From Nautilus pompilius (Eukaryota > Mollusca > Cephalopoda > Nautilida > Nautilidae), in NCBI GenBank assembly GCA_018389105.1, contig JACATO010000304.1, positions 2,976,001 to 3,040,000 of the forward strand: a stretch of DNA of 64,000 nt. The letters are read 5' to 3'. Positions 25,506 through 38,807 of this stretch are shown piece after piece. Both the position numbers and the translations under genes were made by a program. The notes beneath the pieces are model-generated. The model was not told the DNA's origin. It saw only the letters and a program-made list of their open reading frames with translations, and did no database searches. Every line of letters begins with the position of its first letter. Within the stretch, counting starts at the first letter, position 1.

Positions 25506-27279
25506 CTGCGAAATGCAGATAATAACGAACACGTTTACAAACGTCGGTTAATTACTTGATACTGTTCTAATATAAGTGTTTTTTTTTTTTTTGTATTTGC
25601 CAGGCTCTTTTCTATGCTTATACGATGCACCAGCGTATAGCTGAGCTATAGACTGGCCGCGCATTCCTTCGTTCAGTCAGCCCACATTCTGAAGAGCTCT
25701 TTGTTCTCCGGAGATGTAAATACTCCGATCTCGCCTTTTAAACAATGAACAGAGTGACTTAACATAAAATAAATGTATTTTTTCCCTAGTTGATTTTTAT
25801 TTTGTTGAAATGATAATAATGTTAAATAATCGTAAAGATGGTTTTTGACTTGTTTCTTTTTCTTTATTGTCTTCAGTACTTCTCCCATATTATAAAATTA
25901 AGCTCTTGTAATAATTCCTACAACGGATCTTCTTTAAAGAAAGAACCGTTTGGTATAGCACCGTTACATCTACCAAATATTATCTCTTGATTAAATGGGA
26001 AAGACGTAAGAAAACCTAATGAACACATATAGTACCCATGTGGAGAAGAAAGTCTACAAATGGTATCTTGACACCTGCCAGTCAAAGGGAATTAAATTTG
26101 CTGCATTAATGGTAAATTATCGTGGTTTCGTTTTCATTCTCCGTTCATTAGATTACATGCCCACATTTAAATACCACAGTGAAGCAATGCGATTTAACAA
26201 ACATTTGTTTAGCTAGTAAACCAGGCTTTGTTGAGACCTATTAACTCGCAATGGCACGTTTTAGCAGCTGTTAGCTGGAGACTTTACGAAAACACCTGTT
26301 CGTTACCAATCAGAGCTTCATGTGTTGCAGTAAAATTTTCTTCCTGCCTTAGCGGAGACGACTCTATGACATAACCTCTTTGTGTGGTTTTGAGTATCGA
26401 CTGCATTTACTCTACCAATTACATGTAAAATCCTATTTACTTTGGTGGCTGTAGGTGTGTATCAGCACTGTTTCGCATGAAAGCGGCGATAGGGTAAAAT
26501 CCAGAAAAACATAAACTCGTCTTAAAGTTGAAAGCCCAGATAGTTAGGGATTCAAAGAAGACGACTTTTTTCATTCGTCACGACAAGCCATTCCTGATTA
26601 CCGGGAATCTTCAAATTGTTAGGTTGAAAGGGAATTTTAAAATGCGCATACAGAAAAAACCAATTAATTGAGCTAGAAGACTGGCAGTCCCAGTTACCCT
26701 GTTATCAGAACTGGAAAACGGTATAACAAAGTTACCATACTTATCGAATACATAATCTTCAGTAAACTGAAGAGATATTCTTTACTTTATGCATTGCAGT
26801 AAATTTGCAAATTCAGTTTAAATCTAATATCATAGTTTAAAAATTATTATTTAGCGACACAAAGTAAAATCTAAAAAAAAAAAAGAGAAACGTTCTTTTG
26901 TTAAAAGAGACTTAAAACCCATTAACCGGCCTGAGATGATGATTACGTCATAGTCTAGGCTACATCCTTTTGGGACTGTGATACGAACTTTTTCGTGATG
27001 CAGTTATTTAAATTCTAATAGAATCATTAAACTTTCACATAAACTTTGTAGTGTACAGTTCACATTTTTTTCTTGAATGTATGAGAATGTGGACTTCCAC
27101 AAAGAATACTGCGCTTATAGCGTTTTCATCTTCTAAAATATCACAAAAGAATATGCAGAGGCCGCGTTATGACGATACAGGCCAACCCGTACGCTACCCA
27201 TGGCTCTACATTATTATACCTTTTATTTGCTTGTATATTTTTAATATTTCAATGTGGCTCTGAATAAATCGTAATTTGT

Positions 27280-27299
27280 CACACACACACACGCACACC
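27280..27299. repeat. (CA)n microsatellite
   Basis: An ACACAC run with one ACGC interruption near its end. Confidence 0.9.
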
Positions 27300-28002
27300 A
27301 AACCGCGCACACCAACTTCTCCCATTCTATAAAATTCATAAAATGACAACGGAAAGTGAGGTTTCCTGTTTTAATCAGAGCGCAACAATAAAAAAAACAA
27401 ACGATAACTTTCGCTAGGAAATATCTCATATTCGATAAATCAGTGAAGAGCTGATTTCAAACAGTAAGCTCCGCTGTTTTATGTAAAAGTGAACTTCAAT
27501 ACTTGGAACATTTTGTCTTATTGCTTTGTATTTTTAAAAAACATTAAAATTATACATCTGAAATGTTTAAAAGATATTATGATCAGACAGACAGATTAAA
27601 TCGATTATATAATCATGTGAAAAAAGCGGTATTATTTCAATGGAAACAGCCTAATTTATTCAGGTTACTGACCTCGCAGCTAGAGGTTCACTTTGTGATA
27701 GTTTTCCTGTTGATTTCCATCCTTGGAAACCCATTTTATAATTCAGTGATTTCCATAAAAACCTAATAAGCGAAAAGTATTTTTTTCATCTTTAATGACT
27801 GTGATATTAAATATTATATACTACTAAATGCGGTATTTTTGTTTTTTGTTCCCGTCATTAGAGATGTATTAAAAATAAATGCACCAGATACCCTATAATC
27901 ATGACGTATGGGTAACGTTGTCACCTTCTTTAGTAAAGCCAAATGTGTATGTGTGAGAAAGAATGTATGTAAGTATATGTTTATGTAACTGTGTCTAAGA
28001 GA

Positions 28003-28058
28003 GTGTGTGTGTGCGTGCGTGCGTGTGTGTGTGTGTGAGTGCGCGCGCGCGCGCGTGC
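28003..28058. repeat. Alternating purine-pyrimidine tract (GT/GC)n
   Basis: GTGTGTGT, then GTGCGTGCGTGC, then a longer GT run, then GCGCGCGCGCGCGC. It alternates purine and pyrimidine almost throughout, with one break at GAGT near 28037. Such sequence favours left-handed Z-DNA under negative supercoiling. Confidence 0.95.
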
Positions 28059-30483
28059 AAACAGTCCATTCTATGTCATTAGCGCTCTAGTTTCATTATA
28101 ATTGACTCTCATCTGTTTTGTTAAGTCTTTTACCATTTTTTATTTTCGTTCTTTTTGAGAATTTTTAGTAATACAATAACTTTAGGTAAAATGTTTTAAG
28201 TGAAGGATGTGAACAATTCGTAAAGGTGAAGTAATGCAGAAGTGGGTAAGAAATAAGTTCGACTTAGAGAAAAAAATTTTAAAATATTTTTTTTTTATTT
28301 GCGTTTCTTTCTTTTAATTCTCAGTGTCAATTTTTAAAATCCAAAGTGTGGCTGGAGGAAGATACCAGAACAATGTGTTTTCAATTAATCATCGAGTTTT
28401 CTTGGAATCGAAGTAAGTATGTAGTCAGCTCTATGTAGCGACTCCTGGCGTATAGACCAAACATAATAAGCAACAATATAAATTTGCAGAAGCTTCTCAT
28501 TTCTCTTCAAACGTGACGCAGCTCCATCATTCCTTCAGTTTCAAGATAATTTTATTGACTTCGCAATGCCTCTGGCAGCCGATCCTGCCAAATACGGCTT
28601 GTTTCCTAGAACATCCCGGTCAGTATAAGAACCCGGCATCTTCAATTTATCCAGACAGCTGACAAAGTGAGTCACCAAATTTTATATTCCGTAATTACTC
28701 TTCGGTGGAGATAGATACAGTATGTGGACCGATGATGTTAAAGAGTGCTGCAGAAAGAAAACGTTTTTGACACGAAAAGAAATTCATTAGGCATAAAAAA
28801 CAACTGACAGGAATTTTTCTAGCCGGCTGACATGGATACCATGGCGAGGTTGTCTTCGTGAACAAAGAGAAGAACAGTAGCTATCAGCAAAAATTTTTTT
28901 TTATAAAAGACCTATTATATTTGAAAATGTATTTAACACCATTACATCTCTAAACTTCAGGTAATATTAAAATTTAGTAGTTTTGAGATTTATAAAACTT
29001 TTGTTAATTTGCTTTGACAATGCATACATTATAATACAAAAATTTTAAAAATGTATAATTTAATTGAGGAATAAGTGAAACAAACCAAACAGGTGTGAGC
29101 GCGTCTTTGTTGTAAAATAATTTACTTAACCTTAAGCTGTTTTAGTAAACTTATTTTGATTTTAACAAAGTATTAAAAACCATGAAATCTGGTCGGTCTT
29201 TTAAAACCGCTCTAGTCATTAATTAAATAAAGATTAATCGGTACATTGAAGACATCGCCCACATTTCTGTAAAAAATATTGCACGTTTATAATCTTAATC
29301 TGCGTTGTTTACAAGGTAATAAAAGGCGAACAGTAGGTTAATAATAATATAACAATAACAGCATTACAGCGACAAACTTAATTCTTAAATTAAAAATAAG
29401 CTTACTATAAAATAGAGAAAATATCTTTTCATTCAAAGGTTAAATGGAAATTTGAAAGATTAGTGAACCGTAATAACAATCCAAACAGTTTAAGACGCAC
29501 CACAGTTGTTTTCTCTTCAAGTGACTTATTTATAATACGATACTGTTTGTCTTATCCATTTGCTGTCACGCGTTTAAAGCAACTTATACAAGAGTTGACG
29601 ATGTCTTCGTGAGCACCATGTAAAAATGTTCATTTCTCGTGTTTCATGAAGCACGGTACGAGAACAGTTATAGATTTCTGCATGAGAAATGTGTGGCGTG
29701 GTATTTCCAATCTCCACAAAAAACAGGCAGAGACCGCGCTCTAGACAGATTGGATGAAGACCTTTCCCCAAAACAGGTCGCAGGTCATCTGGGTCCGTGC
29801 CAACATACGTCGCGAATATTTTATCATGAGCCACAGATTTTACACATCTGCTGCAACCCTGACCTTATGTGACATTACGTCTTCCGAATCGGGGACAGCC
29901 AGCTAATTTTTAAACTTTTTTCTGCCATTTTCACACTTGTCTCTGGTGATTATTAGATTATATAGCCAACATAACTAAGCATTGAGTTCTTAATGTAAGT
30001 ATAACTCGCTAAAGTGACGATAACCTTTTTTGGCTCCCTCGGAAGAGCGGTTTGTAAAATGGTGGAAGGGTTCCGATACGGATTAGTGTGCAGTGTTTAA
30101 TAATTCAGAGAGCATGAATGCGCTTTAGGCTTGTGGCTTTCGGGGAGAGATGGATGCCACACAGGGAGACAATGAAAGCACAATTACAAGGCTGGACATC
30201 AACATATATGCCAGAACATACAACGAAAAAATACTTTATGTAGCCAACAGATCTGTTCCCTTTGTCGGTTGATACCAAAAAAGCAAATTGTTGAACTAAT
30301 TGCCATGGGACGGTAGAGAAAACGTAATAAAGTAATTTTACTATTTACATCAACTTGCCTAAAAAAATAATAATTCAGTTTGCTATATTTTATTGCAAAA
30401 CTCTCTGTTGTTTGTTAAAACAAATATTTGAAATTGTTTTAATAAATAGCATTAATCTTTTTCTTTCTCCTTTATTGGTTCGT

Positions 30484-30497
30484 GGTTGCTATGGTAA
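30484..30497 (+). promoter_or_regulatory. RFX X-box-like motif
   Basis: GTTGCTATGGTAAT closely fits the X-box inverted repeat. It lies inside a minus-strand open frame of doubtful reality, so there is no clear target gene. Confidence 0.3.
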
Positions 30498-32858
30498 TAA
30501 AATATTTTCGTCAACTCCGAACTAACGACGGAAATGAATCGGTCAGCTGTATCCTCTCTCCGTTGATTGACAACAGGACTGGAAATGTGCAGTACAAAGA
30601 CAATGCGAGAAACAGAAAAGAAAATGGCAGCAAACATCTTTAATATTATAAGTAGGCAAGTCAAACAATGTTAGGAAAGAAAACAGTTTATAAATCGGAA
30701 ATAACTTGCCGGAATAAATAAATAAACGAAAATATTTTATTTTAAAGAGGTTGTGTTCAGTCTTTCTTCGTAAATTGATTTCATTTCATAGCAATGGCTG
30801 CTTTCCAAACGGTAATAATGATATATTCCCCTTTTCAATTTATTTATGGTTATCAATCCAATCAAATTTACGTATGTTTTTAACCACACAATCAATGCAA
30901 GATAAAGTCTAAATTTGATTAACTTTACTCAGAATTTGAAATTTAAAAGTGAATTTTTTGCAAAACCACGACTTTACTAAATGAAATAACAATTCACTGG
31001 AATATTAAACGCGGAATGTATATTTTAATAGGTATAAAACTAGGGTATTTACTCGCGGATGATTTCGAGTAAAATTATCTCATTAAATTTATGCAAAAGT
31101 ATTTCTGCCCTGTAAATAAAAAGAAATATGACTTTCCTCTGTATTAGTTTCATTTAATATTATGAAACATAAGGTAAAAATCAAATCTTAGGGACACAAA
31201 AGACCACAATGTATTACATATTAGTACTAATTACGAATCGGTTTCAGCGATAAAATTTCTGATCTCATATTATCAAATCTATATAAAAAGTAACAGTGAA
31301 ATAGTCACATATCGATACATTGAAAGCTGCATAATTATTTTGTAGAGAAACTAGAAGAAAATATAGCTGCAACAGTAACTATACGAACGCCATCTTACAC
31401 AATTTGAAGAAGAAGCATTATTTGTAATCTTTATGACAGAAGAGCTATAGTTAACATATTTTAAAAATTAAAAGTTTAAATGTGCTAAATTTCTTTAAAA
31501 TTAATGAAATACTTAAGTTATTATTACCATATGCATTTTGTTAACATTCAGACCAGTATTTATAAGTTTGATATTCTATTTTCACACTAAAACACGTTCT
31601 GTTAATCCAATGGCACCAGAAACGTTCCAAGTTATTTATGCTAAACACGTTTAGAAGCAGCTAAATAGAAATACTTACATACGTTTCTGTAATTAATGAT
31701 GCATCATAGGCAGTCAGCTCTTTCATCACTGTTCTAGGGAAAGGCACAGTAGAAGCTTTGTACTACAGGGTTTCATTAGCGTCGTTTGCATAAAAATCTG
31801 ATGAAAGAGAATAAAACGAGTTCTGCGCCGCGATAGTACGGTAAAGAGGAGACTAACCGGGTTGTGTATATTAGGGGATTGAGAGCACAGTATTACAGAC
31901 ATGAGAATTTACGTTATCAGCAAATGTAATAAAGATGGAGTAGAAACCTAGGAACAGAGCCAGTTAAGTTAATAAAGTGAAAACAAACCCACCAGTTGTG
32001 GTTGGAGTGTGACTCACATGGTCCATATGTGCGAACGTGTTTCCCTGACGACACCAGCAACTTCGATGTCAACAGGGAGAGCGAAACCTTTCATTTGGTT
32101 GTAAATTTGATGCTATAATATTAAGTCGCCGGCAAATTGAAAGATAAAACCGCCAAAGATGAAGATGCTAAAAATTAATTTTAATGTAAAAAAGTTATTC
32201 TAAATAAATACAAACAAGTCTTTATTTTTAATAATATTTTTATAAATCTGTGTACGCTTTGGGACGAGTGTTTTTCATTTCTGAAACCCTTATTAGGTTA
32301 GAAATTTTAGAGTTGTTAATAAACCAAAATATGTTAAATGTCTAAAAGGTTAAGTCTATTATTAGAGTCCGACATTATTTCAAATTAGGACTGAAAAAAC
32401 AAAAACTACAGGAGAGAATTAGGCTAGATTGAGGCATTTGTGAAGTATAAAAAGAAAAATTAACAGAAGCACCATCCGATACATTTCTGTCTTTAGCTTT
32501 CTATTATTATGCGAACTATCAACATTCACAGAATGCTGTAACAGCCTGGGATGAGAGAGATGTTTCGTTTATTGTTCAAGACTTTAAAGTTGCACAATTT
32601 CAATGATCCCATGTCCTAAAACTATTTTTTAGAAGCTTTGAAAATGAATTTACCCTTGACTGGCCATGATAAAAATATCTCACCACTGCTGTTAATTTAA
32701 TTACAGTAGAGCTCTGTAAACGGACTTAAATATGCATAATGTTGTGATACTGTAGTAAACAACACTATAGATTTTACAGTTTATTTGAGAGCCGGGAGTG
32801 TTCAGTAAAAACTCAGCTTTATGTTTTGAAAAGCTCACCTGAGCATTCAAGGTTTCAG

Positions 32859-33031
32859 GAGTTCGAAATTATCGCTAAGCTGAGCTACGTTAGTCGGGAG
32901 AAACTTGAGAAGCTCGCACGGACACAGTGTCGGTCGTCATCGATCCCGGGGCCCGCCCTAATCGCCGTCCATACGGCATGTGAACTGCTGAACCAAAAAA
33001 GAAAGGAATACCTTTTCTTATCATTGAAAAG
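32859..33031 (+). CDS. Candidate exon, product unknown
   Basis: An open plus-strand stretch in a small GC-rich island ends at a consensus donor GAAAAG|GTAAGA (GT at 33032). A possible acceptor TTTCAG ends at 32858, but its pyrimidine tract is poor. The exon would hold 57 codons plus 2 bases. It starts EFEIIAKLSYVSREKLEKLA and includes IPGPALIAVHTACELLNQ. Codon use is mixed rather than AT-driven, which favours coding. I do not recognise the protein. Confidence 0.3.
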
Positions 33032-34025
33032 GTAAGAATCTCGATGGCTGGTGTATTTTGGAGGTTTTTTTTAACCGGTTTTCACCAGACGATAAATAAA
33101 CATTATAATTTTAAATTATGCTAAACAGTATTAACACGGTTTAGTCATTTTAGTTTTAATTATTTATTTATTGATTTGTGTAACAAGTTCATCAGAAATA
33201 AATTACAAGACCTGACAAAGGTAATGAGAAATATACAAATAAATAAATAAATACAAAAAAAAAATGATAATGACACAATTTACGAAACATTAATGCTGAC
33301 TTTAAATTCACAATGAAGTTACTTATTGAAATGTCCCCCCTGGATATCCCCGACAGTCACGGGGAGATGAAAGAAATTATATCGATCGAATGCGAACCGG
33401 AAAAGAGAGAATTCGGTATTTAGAGAACCCGATTGGACGTTCTCTCCAGACAGAATATTCGTGCTATAACACGAGGAAAACTAGCAGCTCTGTGAACACC
33501 GAGTTGCTGGTTATGCGCAGATCGAATGCCTCGAGATGACTGCATTAAAAATGTATCTAGATTGACGCCCGACGACCTAGTAATAATCCCTGGAAGGCTG
33601 GTAACTAATGATTCATCGATGTAGCTTTTCTTTTGTCTACTCTTTGTTTGGTATCTTCCACAGTCATTCAGTTGGGTTTATTGTGTTTGAAGGCAGATCA
33701 TTCCGGTGGATTCACCTTCGTGAAAAATTTCTTCATAATATAGTTAGAAGTTTTCTTGAGTTCCTTCTTACTGCAGAAATATAATTTCGTTCTTACAGTT
33801 TCCACGGTGACAGCAGCATTTTTTCAAGTATGATGAAATAAATAATGCATAATTAGCATATGGATGTGATGATATTCCCATCTTTTCCTATTTTATTTGT
33901 TATACAAGATATACATAAAGTCCTGTTACTATTTCTAATGTTTAATAAAGCTAGATAAATTGACGAGACGATCATCATTTAATACTTATCAATTAGAGTA
34001 AACCTAAGAATGTTTATACAGAATA

Positions 34026-34042
34026 GGTGGCGCTAGTGTAGC
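34026..34042 (+). promoter_or_regulatory. CTCF-like motif
   Basis: GGTGGCGCTAGTGTAGC shares the GGTGGCGC core with the site at 1716. Motif match only. Confidence 0.25.
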
Positions 34043-35839
34043 TATATCGCAACTAACACAAGACTATTCGAAATGGTGAGCGTAGAGAAGAAAGTGCCCT
34101 GTATGCAGTGGTTAGCTGAATATGTTACAAAGTTTGTTCATTCTTTCTTTAGGTCGTGATCATCATGAGGTACGTGGATGAATGAAACCTTAGGGAAAAC
34201 TGAAGACAAACCTGATTATTTGGAGGATCTGAAGAGAAGACTTCAGAATGACACACCAACAACTAGTGGTCGGGACCTCAGCGTTGTGTAAATAGTAATG
34301 GAGGAAGTGTACAAATTTGAAAGATAATGTGTAGCCATGTTCGTTATTTGTAGACTTATTGAGCTCTGACATAGTAACAGGGCTTCATGAACGCTACAGA
34401 TGGCACACACTTTATAGGAAGGTGAGCTCGATTTAGCGTCCAGTTTTGTCTGTCGACAGTTGGATACCATTTTGGATTCACCATATTTATAGAATCTGAT
34501 ATGCGAATAATTACGGTCAACAACAACAAAAGTGTTTCAATTCTTAGTAATAGAGCTATAACGTGATTTTAAAGAGAACAAATGAAAATGTGGCGGGAAA
34601 CTGTTCACGGAGAATAAGAATGTAAGCAAACAAAAACCCGGAGACCGGCCCGGGGGGGGGGAGTGGGAGAAAAGCGAGTGAAATATCTTTGTAGTCGCAA
34701 AAGATATACGAGTTAAACATTTGAAAAAGTTGGTGGCAGGCCTGATAGGACGGGGAATTGTTACGGATTAATAACTTTTAAATGTGGAAACGGGCTTGTT
34801 TTTTTAGGAGTTATATTTAAAAAATTATATTATCAAGATATTTTAGGAAAAAATCAGCCTTCAATAGCCTCAAGTCAGCATTATGACCATAAAACTTTAA
34901 TTCCTGGAAATATTATGAAATAGTGCGGAATAAACCTGCATTAATATGTCCGTTTAAGGTCCAACCAAAGAATTCTTTTACATTTCTTTTTTCTTTTCAT
35001 GAATTAGTTAGTTTTCAGGCTATTATTCTCACCACCTTTCATATTTAGAGAAAACCAGGAGCAGCGGAACGTCAGATACAAACTAAAAATAGATAAATTA
35101 CAGTACAAGATTAAAAGAGTTAAACACGAGCTTTCATCTAATATTAACAAATTCCGTAAGATGACGGAAATAAATAAATTATTAAACACGCGTCTCTTCT
35201 AAGGACTCTATATTTAGATGTAGAAGTAAACAAGTGAAAATTGCATAGAAATTTATATGATTTTTAATTAAAATACTTAAATCAAAGGAATTACAGATAC
35301 ATTCACGCTCTTCAAGATGACGTTTAGGTGAATCGCTGAAGGTGTATTAAACAAATAAGTTCCTATGACAGTCAAACAAATGAACAATTTTCCTCGTTGA
35401 AAGAGAAATGACTACAGCATAATTAACCTTCAGATGAATTGGAAAAGACATTTTTCAAAATATTTATTCTCAGTAATTATGTTAATCATTCATTACACAG
35501 AAATTTTAACTTGGTAAACAAATCAATTAAAGAAAAAAACTCTAGGTTTTATGGTTTTGTCTTTTGCATCTGAACGTTCAGATGATCAGTAACCAGTTGT
35601 TTTTGTTTAGCTATAATAATTAAGTGATAAAGCAGAGTTAGATTTTATATGTGCATCACTTTGTTGTTTAACATATCTGTGTAATTTTGTCTTTTATATA
35701 TAACCCACTCTGAAATGGTATTTTGTGCTTTCTTAAATCATTTGCTTCCCTCCTACAACTGTTTATCGACTAAACGGCATTTTACAATTTGTTCACCGCT
35801 AGTTTCATCTAACATTCCTCTACAGGACCCCGACTGGTT

Positions 35840-35996
35840 AACTTCAGAGAACTCCCACAGGTCGTTATCGATCCAGGTGGACTTTTTCTTTCGCAGCCAT
35901 TTATACAGCTCGCGGATCCGGTCTGCGCATGACCGTCAACTCGAGCGACAGCCTGCTGAGGCTGTCAGAGAAACCAGCGGGGAAAAATCAGAATAA
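35840..35996. other. GC-rich island with exon-like signals on both strands
   Basis: Plus strand: ATTCCTCTACAG is a fair acceptor ending about 35825, and a frame starting DPDWLTSENSHRSLSIQVDF stays open to 35996. Minus strand: a pyrimidine-rich tract ending TGGTTTCTCTGACAG is an excellent acceptor (AG near 35962-35961), and one frame stays open to a GTAGAG donor-like site. Another minus frame gives RIRELYKWLRKKKSTWIDND. The strand and frame cannot be decided from sequence alone. Confidence 0.3.
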
Positions 35997-37534
35997 CATT
36001 CAGGAAACAGGATAAATAATTCAGCCAGAACAGAAATACTTCAAGTTCGAGAAACGTATATTTTATTAAAAAGATATGAAAAAAATTATAATCGATTAAA
36101 TAAACGGAATGAATTCACTACAAAAACGACTTTAACGCTGATTGTCTTTAGTTTAGCTGCATCCCGCCAGTGTCGTGTGGTTCAGAACAACTAGCTACAA
36201 CGTACGGTCGTTTCTAGAACCATCGCTCCGTGGAGTCAGACTGTATAAGAACTCTCCACATTCGTTCACTTCTGTTTTACACGGTGGGTTACACACACAA
36301 CTGGAAAACCGCTGCGCTCTTATACCGATTTCTCCATCTTCACCGTGATCAGAGTAGAACAGGGGGTCTGTGGGTGGCAGACGTCCAAACAGTGAAAATA
36401 CTGCTCCTGACGCTGGTAACCAACCGTGATCGATATATCAGACAGAAAAAAGTATTCATTCTTAACATCTGCTATAAAACGCACCCGAATACCACACTTA
36501 CAGGGTATTTATTCGTAATTAATATGACGTGAATAGCACAAAGATGATCTCGTTTTTTTGCCTTCCCATTCCTGTCTTTACCAGCGATGTCGACGTCCCC
36601 GAGAAATACAGGAGGATGTTCACGAGATTACGACGAACACAGCAGATCGCGTATAAGAAAATTAGATAAATGTTCCATTTTTTTTTCCATTATTGCGGTG
36701 CAAAAGAATGCGGCTATAAGATCACATTGTCTGGAAAAACAAGAAAAGTTACCAGGTGGTTAGGTAGCAGGTCAGAAAGTGCGGACTGATCAACGGAAGG
36801 CGGAAGTCACCTGATGCAACGTAACTACAAGATGCATGAAGACTGCATAAACTCGGCGCCAAAAAACACCTAACTGTATGATGAAATTTATAGAATTTAT
36901 TAAGAAATTTAAAAAGAAAAGCTACTATCAATACGATTTGCTTTTAAGCCTAGATTACAAATCACAAATTATGAAATATATAAAGTTTGAGTAAATCTTC
37001 TCATATCGATACTTCGGAGGCAGCTATTTTAAGATTGAACTCTCTTTTGCATGACTGAAAAAATCAGTGATGTTAAAGTTATACGAGTGTCATGTTGCAG
37101 TACGCACAACTATGGCGCACACGACTCTGATATATGATCTTCTCTAATCGAGTACACTTCACAATACATATTGTTAGTATGGAGTAAATTAACTTCGTTA
37201 TCAATAAATTTCATTTCACCTTTAACCTATTAATACCTGTTTTAAATGTCCCAAACTATAAGGGTAAAAAAGGGCGGTACATACATAAACGCACTTATAT
37301 CAAGAACTTAGACACACTATCTACAGTAATATCAGAATAATTTTTCTTGTCTTTTTACAAGGTAAAAAAAAAAAAAAACGTCTATTAATGCGTTCATGCT
37401 GTTTCATCTTCTCTTGTTTCGTGGGAAATAAGATAATTGCAGCTGAATAATTGGGCATGAACCAAACTGGTCCGTAGGTTAAAACAACAGCACGAGAAAC
37501 GAGACAGCTAAGAGTAGATTTTAGAAACTCTGCA

Positions 37535-38807
37535 TTAGGTTGATACAAATGTCTTGTCTGTTTTTTTTTTACCGCAACAATGAGACTTCATATCGCTGCT
37601 GAACGTGAAGTTTATTAATCAAAGTAAGCTCCATTACAATCAGTACACTTGTGCCAAAGAGTTACAAGTGCATTTATAGCATTTTGAAAAAAATATGGAT
37701 TTCTGGAGCCGATAAACTGTTGGAAGGCAGTTTCAATTGCTGCTCGGTTGGAGAAGGATTTCATATGGAGGAAGCTGTCAAGGTGTTTGAAAAAGTGGTA
37801 GTCTATCGGAGAACGGTCTGGTGAATAGGCTGGGGGTGAGGGAGAACTTCGTACCCCAACGTGTTCAGTTTCTGTGTCACTTTTACAACATGATGACGAG
37901 CACTGTCGTGGAGCAGGATCGGGCCTCTTCGATTCACCAATGCCTGCTGTTGTTGGGAGAGTTTCTGATGAACAACGTTTAATTCACGACAGTACCTTTC
38001 AGCTGTGCAAGAAGTTATAGTGGATGACACCAGTTGCAGTCCACCAGACTGTGACCATGACCTTTAATGGGTGGAGACTGAGTTTTGGAATGTGGTTAGG
38101 CGCCTTGTCTTTGTCAAGCCACTGTGCTGATTGAAATCGGATTGTTGTAAAGGATCAATTTTTCATCATACGTAATCATTCGGTCAAGAAATGGGTCATT
38201 TTTTTCTTATGACAAGCGAAGAGCAGATCGTGAATCGACGATTTTGTTGTTGTTCATTCAACTCGTGAAGCACTCAGCTGTTAAGCCTTTTCACCTCGCC
38301 GATCGCGTCAAGATGCCGGGAAACAGTTGCAGTGCTTACGTCAAGCTCTCCAGCAATTTCTCGGCCCGTTTTTCTTGGATCAGTTTCAACTGAGGCTTTC
38401 AGACGGTCGTCATCACAGCTGGAAGGACGTCCGCTACGTTCCTAATCTCCGAGGCTCACTTCTCCTGATCGCAACTTTGCAAACCATCGTTGTAGTGCAC
38501 GCTTATTTGCTGTGTCCTCGTCTCAAGCTTGCTTAACGTTACGAGTTGGCTCGCTCAATTTGTAGCCTAGTTTGAACTTGTGAAGCAAAATGGCACGAAA
38601 AACTATTCTATTCACGCTTCACTCAGGACCCTGAAACAAATATCCATTTATCGATTTTTAAAAAGGTAGGTTTTTGCATAATGTATGCCAAAGCACAGGC
38701 TACAAAATGGTATATAACTGATCTACATACACCTTCACAAGTATGCAAAACATGAACCCTAATTTAACATAATATAAAAACCGAAAAAAACTTTTGTAAC
38801 GACCTAA
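37535..38807 (-). mobile_element. Mariner-like element with both terminal inverted repeats
   Basis: The left end reads TTAGGTTGATACAAATGT (from 37535). The right end, read on the minus strand, is TTAGGTCGTTACAAAAGT (from 38807). Both continue into a T-rich run, as in the TTAGG-starting mariner ends of the irritans/cecropia type. The length of 1273 bases matches a full-length mariner. The right flank is TA; the left flank is CA, taken as a mutated TA target duplication. The transposase gene inside is dead (separate entry). The ends differ from each other at roughly a third of positions, so the copy is old. Confidence 0.85.
37617..38625 (-). pseudogene. Mariner-like transposase, inactivated
   Basis: A DDE/DDD transposase read on the minus strand, cognate to the flanking inverted repeats. 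N-terminal helix-turn-helix region near 38540-38620 (ILLHKFKLGYKLSEPTRN), then LQRWFAKLRSGEVSLGD, RSGRPSSCDDDRLKASVETD, TGREIAGELDVSTATVSRHL and LHELNEQQQ. The block holding the first catalytic Asp is scrambled by stops near 38150-38200. A better block at 37803-38030 includes ILLHDSARHHVVKVTQKLN and LGYEVLPHPQP; the usual HDNARPH is HDSARHH here. The C-terminal tail reaches about 37617. Several stops and at least two frameshifts (including near 38030-38100) are seen, so it cannot make active protein. Confidence 0.88.

Larger units (their letters stand above)
25533..32858. other. AT-rich non-coding stretch
   Basis: No recognisable gene in more than 7 kb. Microsatellites lie at 27280-27299 and 28003-28058, and an X-box-like site lies at 30484-30497. 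Mirror open frames at 29574-29872 exist on both strands and match nothing I know. The minus frame at 30452-30664 has a hydrophobic N-terminus but no other support. Confidence 0.5.
33032..37534. other. Non-coding stretch with a GC-rich island
   Basis: Holds a CTCF-like motif (34026-34042), a run of ten G (about 34652-34661) and an exon-like GC-rich island (35840-35996). A brief coding-like frame starts at ATG 33334 (MSPLDIPDSHGEMKEIISIE) but ends after 31 codons. Nothing else is recognised. Confidence 0.45.

Noticed and set aside
29574-29872. Mirror open frames of 86 and 77 codons on opposite strands
   Set aside because: No splice consensus at either end and no recognisable motif in either translation.
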